Below, in pieces: positions 35,662-44,415 of a stretch of 64,000 nucleotides of DNA. The position numbers were made by a program, and so were the translations under genes. Within the stretch, counting starts at the first letter, position 1. Each line of letters opens with the position of its first letter. The DNA lies in NCBI GenBank assembly GCA_016712465.1, contig JADJQZ010000001.1, forward strand, positions 1,364,001-1,428,000, written 5' to 3'. Under the pieces are notes generated by a model that saw only the letters and a list, made by a program, of their open reading frames with translations, had not been told where the DNA came from and searched no databases. This DNA comes from Candidatus Obscuribacter sp. Lineage in GTDB: Bacteria; Cyanobacteriota; Vampirovibrionia; Obscuribacterales; Obscuribacteraceae.

Positions 35662-37296
35662 CTAGCGATTGATGCGAAAACCCGGTGCCGAATAATCTGC
35701 TTTTCGGTTTGCTGCTGGAATGGTTGTTTCGTTTCCATCTCGCAAACTGGCATAGTGCGGTGACATAATTTCCACTCCCGCTTCGTTGAAGCGGTCTTGA
35801 ATTTTGCTGTGCAGTTCGGAGTAGATGCCGACCATCTGATGGGCGGCTTTTGTGTAGGCATTGATTTCGTATTCAACATAGAAATCGTTGAGGGCCCGTT
35901 GCAGCACAAAGGGCTCGGGCTCGCTCAATATACCGGAGCAGTCTTTTGCAGCTTCAAGCAGAAGGGAATGGACTTGCCGCCAGGGGGCATCATAGCCGAT
36001 TGTCACCGAGGTATGGAGTATGACGCCCTGGTCTCTAGCCTGGGCTGAGAAATTGACAATATCGGCTGTAATTACCTGACCGTTATGTATGGTGACTATT
36101 TCATTCTTAATGGTCTTCAGGCGCGTGGTGAAGAGCGTTCGTTCGGTGATATCCCCTGTGTATTCACCAATGCGCACCCTGTCACCGATCTTGAAGGCTC
36201 TGGTATAAGTGAGCACCACCCCTGCCACCAGATGTCCGATGGCGCCGGTGGAACCAAGGGAGACCAATAAACCGATGAAAAGCCCTACTTGCTTGAAGGC
36301 CGGGCTCTCCCAGCCAGGCAGATAAGGGGCGGCCACCACTACCGCCATGAAGATCGTCAGTGCCTTGACTATCTTATAGGTTGGCTCAGCCAATTCGCTG
36401 TCGAAATCGCCGACGATGAGATTGGCTTTGCCTATTTCCGTGAAGAGAAATCTCAGTAGTGCCAGCGTTGCATAGGTGAGGTAGCAAATCACCATCAGCA
36501 CAAAAAGGCTGGGAATATATTCGCTCAGCGCATGGAGCCCGTTATTGAGCGGAGCGATGGTTTTATCCAGCAGTTGCAGACCATAGATTTTGGTCCAGGG
36601 GAAGTAATTCAACACCCAGAAAACATAGAAATGCAGGCAGCCCAGGAAGACAAAAAAGAAGACGCTACGGGCAAGAAAGGAAACCGACAGTTCTAGAAGA
36701 TCTCTTACCACCGGACCTCGATAGCCGGGCCGAAGGGTCTTAACCCGTTCGGTCACGGAATGAGAAAACTTACCGGAGAGCGTGCCCAGGTTGGAGATGA
36801 AGAAAACCAGTAGAAGCAGACCGCCAAGGGCGCCGAGCACTCCCAGAGCCAGTCGGCCGGGCTTAGTATCCCGCTGGTAATCTGCCGAAACCTCTTTCAA
36901 CCTCTTTATATAGTCGAGGGCCAGGGCCTTACTGGAGATTTTGATGCTTTGCGCCTCCTCATTGGAGACGAGCATGATCGAATCCTCTCCGTAGAAGATG
37001 CGGGTGCCGAATTCATCCTCTACCGCACGAAATTTCTCCGCATCAAAATCGCCTTTACTGAAGACTGTGTCGACCCGAGATTGGATCAACTTCAGCCGCT
37101 CTACCTTGGAGAGGGGACCATTGCTGCCGAAGACGCCTATGACGCGGACACCGTCTACGTAGATAAAGCCGGGCTGTTCTTCCGACTTGCGGTCTTCGTC
37201 GGAGGCCAGAACTGCTCCGGTGGTTGCACTCAAGCAGATTAACAGACTCAGGGCGAGAGCAATTACCTTGAAAAATGTGGTCCGCTGCGGGAGCAT
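35662..37296 (-). CDS. MscS-family mechanosensitive channel
   Basis: 544 residues from ATG 37296, which opens a signal or anchor segment (about 9-29); an in-frame TTG at 37389 adds 31 residues. A periplasmic-type domain precedes about five membrane segments, followed by the MscS pore helix and beta domain: GLLVSLGSTGAIGHLVAGVV, FKIGDRVRIGEYTGDI, NGQVITADIVNFS. Relieves osmotic pressure; the larger N-terminal part resembles extended MscS proteins. Confidence 0.87.
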   Translation of the reverse strand: MLPQRTTFFKVIALALSLLICLSATTGAVLASDEDRKSEEQPGFIYVDGVRVIGVFGSNGPLSKVERLKLIQSRVDTVFSKGDFDAEKFRAVEDEFGTRIFYGEDSIMLVSNEEAQSIKISSKALALDYIKRLKEVSADYQRDTKPGRLALGVLGALGGLLLLVFFISNLGTLSGKFSHSVTERVKTLRPGYRGPVVRDLLELSVSFLARSVFFFVFLGCLHFYVFWVLNYFPWTKIYGLQLLDKTIAPLNNGLHALSEYIPSLFVLMVICYLTYATLALLRFLFTEIGKANLIVGDFDSELAEPTYKIVKALTIFMAVVVAAPYLPGWESPAFKQVGLFIGLLVSLGSTGAIGHLVAGVVLTYTRAFKIGDRVRIGEYTGDITERTLFTTRLKTIKNEIVTIHNGQVITADIVNFSAQARDQGVILHTSVTIGYDAPWRQVHSLLLEAAKDCSGILSEPEPFVLQRALNDFYVEYEINAYTKAAHQMVGIYSELHSKIQDRFNEAGVEIMSPHYASLRDGNETTIPAANRKADYSAPGFRINR

Positions 37297-37619
37297 CGCT
37301 TTGACCGCTAGAAATTTAGGAAGGGAAAGGCAGCGGCTTTTCAGGACTTGGGACGGGGACAAGGGCGGAACCTCAGGTTGACCGGTCAATTATATGCCAG
37401 CCGGCCTGAGGTTGTTACTTTCCTTCACTATTGTCAGCATCGTTGCCGGGCGAAATACTGAAGCGGTGAGCTTTTCGGCTTTTATACACGTTTTCGTCCA
37501 GACGGTTTAGTCATAGGCGCCGGCGGCTGCTTTGACTAGGATGAATTCATTGGCAACTCGGCATCGCTCAATCACTTTTACTAATTTTCTAAATTTTCGC
37601 TTGCGAAATAGGGGGGTAT
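37297..37619. other. Intergenic region before the small YIDACTGSY gene
   Basis: 323 bases containing the divergent control of the channel gene and the trio downstream. TTGACT around 37533 could be a -35 element. No hairpin or repeat noticed. Confidence 0.35.
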
Positions 37620-37808
37620 ATGTACTACCTGGGCTTTATGGCGACCTTCTTCCTGCTTCTAGCACCTCCGGCCGAAGCTTACATTGACGCTTGTACCGGC
37701 AGTTATCTGGTGCAGATGATTATCGGGGCAGTTTTAACGGTCTTGATGCCTCTGCAAAGGTGTTTGCGTAGAATTTCCGTGCGCGGGCGCCGCTCCGGTG
37801 ATTCCTGA
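37620..37808 (+). CDS. Small YIDxxTGSY membrane protein
   Basis: 62 residues: one N-terminal hydrophobic segment, then YIDACTGSYLVQMIIGAVLT with a second helix, and a basic tail. The YIDPGTGS(Y/F)-type small protein is a recurrent neighbour of methyltransferase and sulfatase-like genes. AGGGGGG precedes ATG 37620. Its TGA shares two bases (TGATG) with the next start, so it is translationally coupled. Role unknown, probably envelope related. Confidence 0.75.
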   Translation: MYYLGFMATFFLLLAPPAEAYIDACTGSYLVQMIIGAVLTVLMPLQRCLRRISVRGRRSGDS

Positions 37809-39187
37809 TGGGTACGCCGCGCCGCTTTTCCTTCCGAGATCAAAGTGCCACGGTTTATCGCAAAGACTCCAGTGTTTTTCGTTTCATTTCCCGGGATTAC
37901 GAGCCCACCTACAAACACTTGATGGATAGCGGTTTGTACACTGAGCTGGTGCGCAGGGAACTGCTGGTGGAACATGAGGAGACAACGGCGCCTACCTTCG
38001 TTTCGGATCTCGATAACTGTGCTCGTGTAATCAAACCGGTACGCATTCCCTTTGTGTCTTATCCCTATGAGTGGTCCTTCAGCCAACTCCAGGATGCAGC
38101 CTTGCTTACTTTGAAGGTGCAGAAGTTAGCTTTGCAGTACGGTATGACTCTCAAGGATGCCAATGCCTGGAACGTACAGTTCTGCCAGGGGAAACCGGTT
38201 TTCATCGATACCTCCAGCTTTGAGATGTACAAACCAGGTCGGCCCTGGGGGGCTTATGGTCAGTTCTGCCGCTTTTTCTTGATGCCTCTTGTGCTCATGG
38301 CTCGCCGCGAAATAAGACTGAACCGTCTTTTACTAATTTATCCGGACGGCATCCCCTTGGATCTGGGTGTCAGTCTTCTGCCTTGGACCGTCTGGACGGA
38401 TCTCTCCCTGGCGGCTCATTTACTGGCGACGGCGGTGTCTCATGGTTTCTACAAGACTAGCGGCAAGAAAAGCGATAGCACCGTAAGCATTTCCGGTTCG
38501 GCTCTGCCCAACATCATTGAGCACCTGGAAGACACTGTGGCCGCTCTCAGGCTCAAGGACAAGAATTCGGTCTGGAGCGATTACTACAAAGACAACACTT
38601 ACAGTGATAAGGCCTGCGCTTCCAAGCAGAAGATTGTGGAGGACGTGCTCAGTGCCGGCGAGCGGAAAACTGTCTGGGATCTGGGTGCAAATACCGGGGT
38701 CTACAGCCGTATTGCCGCTCGTCATGCCAGACAGGTGCTCTCTATGGACTACGACGCCCTGTGCGTGGAGCGTAACTACCGGGCGCTCAAGAGTGAAGCC
38801 GTCACCAATATCTTGCCCTTGCTCATGGACTGTGCTTCGCCTTCTCCGGCTATCGGCTGGGCTTTGAGCGAAAGATTGAGCCTGCCCGATCGGGGACCCT
38901 GCGATATGCTTCTGGCGCTGGCTTTGATTCACCATCTGTCGGTGGGAAACAGCATCGATTTTGAGCAGGTATCGGATTATTTTGCGGCCATGGCCAGGGA
39001 AGTGCTGGTGGAATTCGTGCCGAGGGAAGACGAGCAAGTGGTGCGGCTTATGAAACAGCGCACTAACTATTGCCTTTCCTACACAAGGGAGAATTTTGAA
39101 AGGGCCTTCCTGCGCAATTTCAGACTGGTGGCGTGCCACCAGGTGGAAGACTCAAATCGCACACTTTATCACTTCGAGCGTTTGTGA
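37808..39187 (+). CDS. SAM-dependent methyltransferase, NoeA-like
   Basis: 459 residues. The C-terminal half has a class I SAM fold (motif I VWDLGANTGVYSRIA, then LSMDYDALCVERNYRA), preceded by a conserved N-terminal domain (FRFISRDYEPTYKHLMDSGLY; LKDANAWNVQFCQGKPVFIDTSSF). The overall layout is like NoeA-type nodulation methyltransferases, where the acceptor is a sugar or envelope component. Overlaps both neighbours as TGATG. Confidence 0.8.
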   Translation: MGTPRRFSFRDQSATVYRKDSSVFRFISRDYEPTYKHLMDSGLYTELVRRELLVEHEETTAPTFVSDLDNCARVIKPVRIPFVSYPYEWSFSQLQDAALLTLKVQKLALQYGMTLKDANAWNVQFCQGKPVFIDTSSFEMYKPGRPWGAYGQFCRFFLMPLVLMARREIRLNRLLLIYPDGIPLDLGVSLLPWTVWTDLSLAAHLLATAVSHGFYKTSGKKSDSTVSISGSALPNIIEHLEDTVAALRLKDKNSVWSDYYKDNTYSDKACASKQKIVEDVLSAGERKTVWDLGANTGVYSRIAARHARQVLSMDYDALCVERNYRALKSEAVTNILPLLMDCASPSPAIGWALSERLSLPDRGPCDMLLALALIHHLSVGNSIDFEQVSDYFAAMAREVLVEFVPREDEQVVRLMKQRTNYCLSYTRENFERAFLRNFRLVACHQVEDSNRTLYHFERL

Positions 39188-40851
39188 TGAGAGAAGAGGC
39201 TCTACTTAGCGACGGAAGCGCCAGAGTGCAGGGGGCGGCGACAACCGGCCCCTGCCCCGGCAAAAAGCCGGGGCTTGCCGCCGGACTTGCCCTCTACCCT
39301 CTTTACTATGCGGTGCTGCCGGTGCTCATCTCTTTCAATGTGCGAGCCGCCAATTCCGTTCCCCTTTTAAATTTGCTTTTGCCTCTTGTCGTCTGCCTAT
39401 TGCTCGGTCTCACTGTTTTAGTCGTTTCGCGTGTATTGCTTCGCGGCCGTCAGGAAAGCGCACTTCTGGCTTTTAGCATCATCAATGCTTTCTATGCCAT
39501 CACCTATTTGTTGATCGCTTTCGAGTTTGCGCTAACGGTTTTTCATGTTGGTCTTGCCGCTCACCTGGCGCAGTATGCCCTGCTCGCAATCTGGTTGGGA
39601 CTGCTTCTCATTGGTTTGACTGCCGTTCTGAAGCCGGTAATGGTATTGCCAGTAGTGCCGATTCTGGCGGACTGCGGGCGTTTTCTTTTTGTCTTGCAGA
39701 TACTGGTGCTGCTATACCACGAAGGGACTTACCAGTTGCTTGTGCGTCCGGCTGTTCAAGCTCGGCAGGCGCAGATAAGGCAGCAAGCCTGCAGCCGCTT
39801 AAGCACTAACCCTGCCATCACAGGCAGTCCCGATATCTATTACATTATTCTTGATGAGATGGCCGGTGCTTCGGTGCTTTCCCGGGTCTTTGGCTACGAT
39901 AATTCTTCCTTTCGCAGCCAACTGGCTGAAAGAGGTTTTGTAATAGCTGGTAGTAGCCGCAGTAATTTCCCCCTCACCCGCCTCTCTATTTCTTCCAGTC
40001 TCAATCTGTCCAATCTGGAATTTTTGCCGGACCTGGCCGGTAGGGGCTCGGAAGACTATAGCGTTACCAATGACTTGCTTCAGAACAGCGTTGTTTCCAG
40101 AATCTTAGCCGATCGCGGTTACAGCTATGTGCACATTGGTTCGGAGATGCCCCCCACCGACTATTCTCCCTTTGCAAAGGTAAGCTCTCACCCTGATCTG
40201 GACGAATTTGCCATCAGGTTTATTGAATCTACCTCTTTGGGCTTTCTGCCTGACCTCTTTCAGTATCTGGCCGATAGTCGCCGGCGTACCAGGCTGGCTT
40301 CGCTGCGGGCCCTCTCTGAGAGCGGCGAACCTCAGGGGCAAGGGCCGTCGCCTCGTTTCGTATTCTGTCATTTGCTTTCACCCCATGAGCCCTTTATCTT
40401 CAATCACGACGGCAGCGGTCGAACAGCCTTGATGCCCGTGCGCCGGGATGGACTCTGGGATGAGGCGGCGCGCCGGGCTTATGTGGAGCAGGTGCGTTTT
40501 ATGGAAGCGCGCATTTTGACCTGCATCGACGACATTCTCAGGCAGTCGAAAGAGAGACCCATCATTATTTTGCAGGGCGATCACGGCACCTATGCCGAGG
40601 ATGAATTGGCGAGAGAAGATCCCCGGGAAGCTTTATTTAAGGAGCGCTACGACATTCTTAACGCCTACCTGGTACCTGAGAAGATTAAGCCTTCCATCTA
40701 CAGCAGTATCAGTCCGGTGAATAGCTTTCGCCTTATATTGAGTCAGTTTGGCTACGATCTGCCGCTGTTGCCGGACCGCTGCTTCTATTCCACCTATGGG
40801 CGACCCTTTAAGATTCGCGATGTGACGCAACGGGTGTTGGGGCGTCCCTGA
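39187..40851 (+). CDS. Membrane alkaline-phosphatase-superfamily (sulfatase-like) enzyme
   Basis: 554 residues. Five or so N-terminal membrane helices, then an extracytoplasmic catalytic domain with IYYIILDEMAGAS (metal-site Asp), LLSPHEPFIF and ILQGDHGTYAED (metal-site Asp-His). Related enzymes transfer phosphoethanolamine, phosphoglycerol or sulfate. The substrate is not visible. ATG 39187 overlaps the methyltransferase stop. Confidence 0.8.
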   Translation: MREEALLSDGSARVQGAATTGPCPGKKPGLAAGLALYPLYYAVLPVLISFNVRAANSVPLLNLLLPLVVCLLLGLTVLVVSRVLLRGRQESALLAFSIINAFYAITYLLIAFEFALTVFHVGLAAHLAQYALLAIWLGLLLIGLTAVLKPVMVLPVVPILADCGRFLFVLQILVLLYHEGTYQLLVRPAVQARQAQIRQQACSRLSTNPAITGSPDIYYIILDEMAGASVLSRVFGYDNSSFRSQLAERGFVIAGSSRSNFPLTRLSISSSLNLSNLEFLPDLAGRGSEDYSVTNDLLQNSVVSRILADRGYSYVHIGSEMPPTDYSPFAKVSSHPDLDEFAIRFIESTSLGFLPDLFQYLADSRRRTRLASLRALSESGEPQGQGPSPRFVFCHLLSPHEPFIFNHDGSGRTALMPVRRDGLWDEAARRAYVEQVRFMEARILTCIDDILRQSKERPIIILQGDHGTYAEDELAREDPREALFKERYDILNAYLVPEKIKPSIYSSISPVNSFRLILSQFGYDLPLLPDRCFYSTYGRPFKIRDVTQRVLGRP

Positions 40852-40930
40852 CTCTGCAGCAACGCCATCATTGGTTTTTGAAACTGTCTGGTGACTTCAG
40901 TGGGGTTGTTTTACAAACGCGCAGACAAAA

Positions 40931-42301
40931 TCAATGGTGCAAGCCAAAGACGAAATAGACCAGGCACATGACGGCCAGAATTATTGAACCGCCTTTCAGT
41001 TCGCCGGCCCGACCAGTGAGAAGTTTCATGAGAGCATAGAGCACCAGTCCGGCCGTCAGCCCGTTGGCGATGCTATAGGTGAAGATCATCATGGCGATGG
41101 TGGCAAAAGCTGGAAAGGCTTCCGTGGCATCCTCCACGTCAATTTCCTTGACGGAATTGAGCATCATTAAGCCCACGCAGATAAGCGCCGGTCCATAGGC
41201 ATACTTCAAGTGTTGCAGGGGTTCTAAGAGCGGAATAAAGAAGAAGGAAGCCAGAAAAAGTAATCCAGTAACAATGGCTGCCAGTCCGGTTCTAGCGCCT
41301 TCTCTTATACCGGCTGCCGATTCGATGAAGGCACCGCTGGTGGAGGAACCGACGGCGGCGGAGAACATGCATGAAAGGGCATCGACAATCATGGGTTTTT
41401 CTACTTCCACCAGATTGCCGTCTTTGTCGAGCATGCCGCAATTGGCACCTACCCCTACTATGGTCGAAAGGGTATCCAGGAAACTCATGAGGAAAAGGGT
41501 CAGTAGAATGGGCAGGAAAGTTAGCTTCAGGCAGTCCCTTACATCCATTTTCATAAAGATGGGGGCGATGCTGTAATCGCCTGTGAAGGGCAGAGAGAAT
41601 ATGGCTTTGGGGGCTTCGCCCACGCCCAGCAGGTAGCCGAGTATGGCACTGCCGGCGATACCGATGAGCATGGCTCCCCTGACCTTGCGGCAGAGCAGAG
41701 TGGCCGTGAGAACAGTGCCGAAGACGGCAATCAAAACTTTGATATCGTGCAAGTTGCCGATTTTAAGGGGCACGGGCGGATTACCCAGTTTGATGCCGTC
41801 CGGCATGAGCAGGGCCTGGGCGGGCATGCCCTGTACAGCGCTTTCCACGATGCCGGTTTCGTAAAGCCCAATCAGGGCCAGGAACATGCCGATGCCGGCG
41901 GCGAAGCTGTGCTTCATGGAAAGGGAAATGGAATTGGCCAGCCAGGGGCGGATTTTAAAGAGGGCCATGGCTAGAAAGAGGAGACCGGAAATGAAGACGG
42001 CTCCCAAACGCTGTTGCCAGCCGATGCCCAGGGCGGCAAGACCGAAGGCGATAAAGGCGTTTTCGCCCATGTAAGGTGCTACCGCCAGGGGGCGATTGGC
42101 GAAGAAGCCCATGAGCAGGCAGCCGAAAACAGCGGTGCTGATGGTGGCCACCGTACTGGGCCCAACCGGAATACCGGCAAAAGCGAGGATAGCCGGATTG
42201 ACGACGATGATATAAGCCATGGTCATAAAGGTGGTCAGACCGCCCAGGATCTCTGTTTTCACAGAAGTGCCCCGGGCGCTTAACTGGAAGAATTTTTCCA
42301 T
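40931..42301 (-). CDS. AzgA-type purine (adenine/guanine/hypoxanthine) permease
   Basis: 456 residues, about 12-14 hydrophobic segments of the NCS2/AzgA family, with GLTTFMTMAYIIVVNP, APYMGENAFIAFG and the signature-like SAAVGSSTSGAFIESAAGI. GAGGTC lies directly before ATG 42301. Fits the purine operon at the window start, since import and synthesis of purines would be complementary. Confidence 0.88.
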   Translation of the reverse strand: MEKFFQLSARGTSVKTEILGGLTTFMTMAYIIVVNPAILAFAGIPVGPSTVATISTAVFGCLLMGFFANRPLAVAPYMGENAFIAFGLAALGIGWQQRLGAVFISGLLFLAMALFKIRPWLANSISLSMKHSFAAGIGMFLALIGLYETGIVESAVQGMPAQALLMPDGIKLGNPPVPLKIGNLHDIKVLIAVFGTVLTATLLCRKVRGAMLIGIAGSAILGYLLGVGEAPKAIFSLPFTGDYSIAPIFMKMDVRDCLKLTFLPILLTLFLMSFLDTLSTIVGVGANCGMLDKDGNLVEVEKPMIVDALSCMFSAAVGSSTSGAFIESAAGIREGARTGLAAIVTGLLFLASFFFIPLLEPLQHLKYAYGPALICVGLMMLNSVKEIDVEDATEAFPAFATIAMMIFTYSIANGLTAGLVLYALMKLLTGRAGELKGGSIILAVMCLVYFVFGLHH

Positions 42302-42364
42302 GACCTCAGCCTTTCAATTGCCGGTGCTAATGGATGCCGCCGATCTTTATAACTGTTCGTTCAA

Positions 42365-43378
42365 TTAGATCAGTTCGCCGGACCGGGCCCATTCTACTTC
42401 GTTGGCAATGCCCTTTTTGAGGGCGGTGCGGGGCGTGAAGCCTGTGGTCTGCACAAATTTATCGATGGAACAGGTGGTCTCGGTGGCCAGCTTCTCGATT
42501 TGCTCGGGGGTGACCGGGGCTTTGCCGGGCATGAAGGTCTTGGCTATACCGGCGCCGATTTTAAGAAGACCTTCCGGTACCGAGGCAAATTTCTTGGTGA
42601 CACCAAGCACTTCAGCGATGGTATCTACCAGTTCTTTGGTGGATACAGGGCTGGGATTGGCAATGTTGTATATGTTGAAACCGGCCGGAGCCTTGGCTTC
42701 GGCCAGCAAGATGGCGTCGGCGAGATCCTGGCAGTAGATCAAGCTCTTGGGCGTGACACCACCCGAAACGTGTACATATTCTTCTTTCTGAATTTGTTTG
42801 ATCAGGGAAAGCATATTGCCACGGTCTCCTTCCCCGAATACAAGAGAGGGGCGCAGGACAACCACTCTCGGTATGCGTCCGTTCAGAGACTGCAAGTAGT
42901 TTTCGCTTGTTACCTTTGATACTGCATATGGTGTCTTGGCCTGGGGCGGAGTCGACTCTTCGATATTCTTGAATGGTCCTTTGCCGTAAACCGCTGAGGT
43001 GGAAAGGAAGATCAATGTTCTGACGCCGGTTGCCATACATGCTTCGGCCAGAAGCTGGGTGGCGCGCACATTCACGACTTCGTATTCCTGATAAGCGGCC
43101 CCTTCGTTATGCACGAGACCGGCACAATGTATGACGGTGTCGCAGTCTTTGGTGAGGGCTTGCATTTCCTGGGCACCCACCCGGGTGAAGTCGGCTTGCT
43201 CGAATTCAACCATGGTAATGTCCATAGCTTTGCCAAGCTTGGCGCGGGCTGCCAGTCTGTCTCTTACCTGGGTCTTGAGGAGGGAGCCCTTTCGCTCCAA
43301 GAGCTTGCTCAATACTGCTGAGCCAATCATGCCGCTGCCGCCGGTTACCAGGATTTTTTTTAAGCCGCCCGAAGTCAT
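42365..43378 (-). CDS. NAD-dependent epimerase/dehydratase (extended SDR)
   Basis: 337 residues from ATG 43378 (TTG 43411 is the longer option). Nucleotide motif TGGSGMIG at the N-terminus, catalytic YAVSK (YxxxK) and LRPSLVFGEGD in the substrate domain. Family members modify nucleotide sugars or lipid-linked substrates. Sits between a permease and a glycosyltransferase, suggesting glycan work, but the substrate cannot be named. Confidence 0.87.
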   Translation of the reverse strand: MTSGGLKKILVTGGSGMIGSAVLSKLLERKGSLLKTQVRDRLAARAKLGKAMDITMVEFEQADFTRVGAQEMQALTKDCDTVIHCAGLVHNEGAAYQEYEVVNVRATQLLAEACMATGVRTLIFLSTSAVYGKGPFKNIEESTPPQAKTPYAVSKVTSENYLQSLNGRIPRVVVLRPSLVFGEGDRGNMLSLIKQIQKEEYVHVSGGVTPKSLIYCQDLADAILLAEAKAPAGFNIYNIANPSPVSTKELVDTIAEVLGVTKKFASVPEGLLKIGAGIAKTFMPGKAPVTPEQIEKLATETTCSIDKFVQTTGFTPRTALKKGIANEVEWARSGELI

Positions 43379-43486
43379 ATTTTGCTGCCAGTTACCTTTT
43401 TTGATTGCCAACCGAATTTTGAATTAGTTTGGATAGTCTATTTTCTCTGTCTATTTTGAATTATGCCCGGCTATGCAGATATCAGC

Positions 43487-44398
43487 CTATAGGGAACGCT
43501 CTTTAATGAGCATTCCTTTCAGCACGTTGACAACAATGAAAATTGCCGCCCTCATCCAGATGGCAGCATACACCAGGAAATTGAATGGGGCCCAGTAGTT
43601 TTTTGCCAAGTGTTTCCTGTAGAAAACTTCCATGCCTTTGTGAAGGTTTATGGTGGTCCCCACCGGCCGTTTGCGGCTGGCCGCTCCATGAATGTGGAAA
43701 ACCGAGGCGGTCGGAATATACATGACCCGGTAGCCGGCTTCTTTCACACGCCAGCACCAGTCTATGTCTTCGCCAAACATAAAGATGTCTTCATCGAGCA
43801 GCCCAATTTTGTCGATCACTTGGCGACGCAGCATCATACAGGAGCCGGAAAGGGCGTCCACATCAAGAAACTGGTCCGGGTCGGCAAAGGTCATGTTGTA
43901 ACGGGACACGGCCGGGTGGTTGGGGAAGAGCTTGGATAGGTAGGTGAGGCGGAAGAAGGAGGCCTGCACCGAGGGAAAGGCCCGGCGACAGGCCAGTTGC
44001 AGGCTCCCGTCCGGGTTGAGTACCCGTGGTCCGACGGCGCCTACTTCCGGATGGTCGTCAAGGTATTTGAACATGGTGGAAACGGCGTCCTTGACCGAGA
44101 CGGAGTCAGGGTTGAGGAGCAAAACGTTGCGTCCCCCGGCTATTTCAATGGCCTGGTTGCAGCCCCGGGAAAAACCGGCGTTGTCCTTGTTTTCGATCAG
44201 GCGCACGAAGGGATACTTCTCTTTCAGCATGGGTACTGATTCGTCGCCGGAATTGTTGTCCACCACTATTAGTTCGAAAGTGTCGTACTGGGGATCTTCC
44301 TTGAGGGAATCCAGACAACGGGCCAGAAGCAAGGGGGTCTTCCAGTTGACGATGACTATGCTGACGTTGAATTGGTAGGCCTTTTCGCCTGCACTCAC
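43487..44398 (-). CDS. Family 2 glycosyltransferase
   Basis: 303 residues. GT-A fold with VSIVIVNWKTP, the diphosphate segment VVDNNSGDES, LLLNPDS (DxD position), and MFGEDIDWCWRVKEAGY. Closest in style to rhamnosyltransferase-like (WbbL) enzymes; a C-terminal hydrophobic segment probably holds it at the membrane. GTG 44398 has no strong ribosome site. Confidence 0.88.
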   Translation of the reverse strand: MSAGEKAYQFNVSIVIVNWKTPLLLARCLDSLKEDPQYDTFELIVVDNNSGDESVPMLKEKYPFVRLIENKDNAGFSRGCNQAIEIAGGRNVLLLNPDSVSVKDAVSTMFKYLDDHPEVGAVGPRVLNPDGSLQLACRRAFPSVQASFFRLTYLSKLFPNHPAVSRYNMTFADPDQFLDVDALSGSCMMLRRQVIDKIGLLDEDIFMFGEDIDWCWRVKEAGYRVMYIPTASVFHIHGAASRKRPVGTTINLHKGMEVFYRKHLAKNYWAPFNFLVYAAIWMRAAIFIVVNVLKGMLIKERSL

Positions 44399-44415
44399 TT
44401 TAGGCTTGCCTCTAT

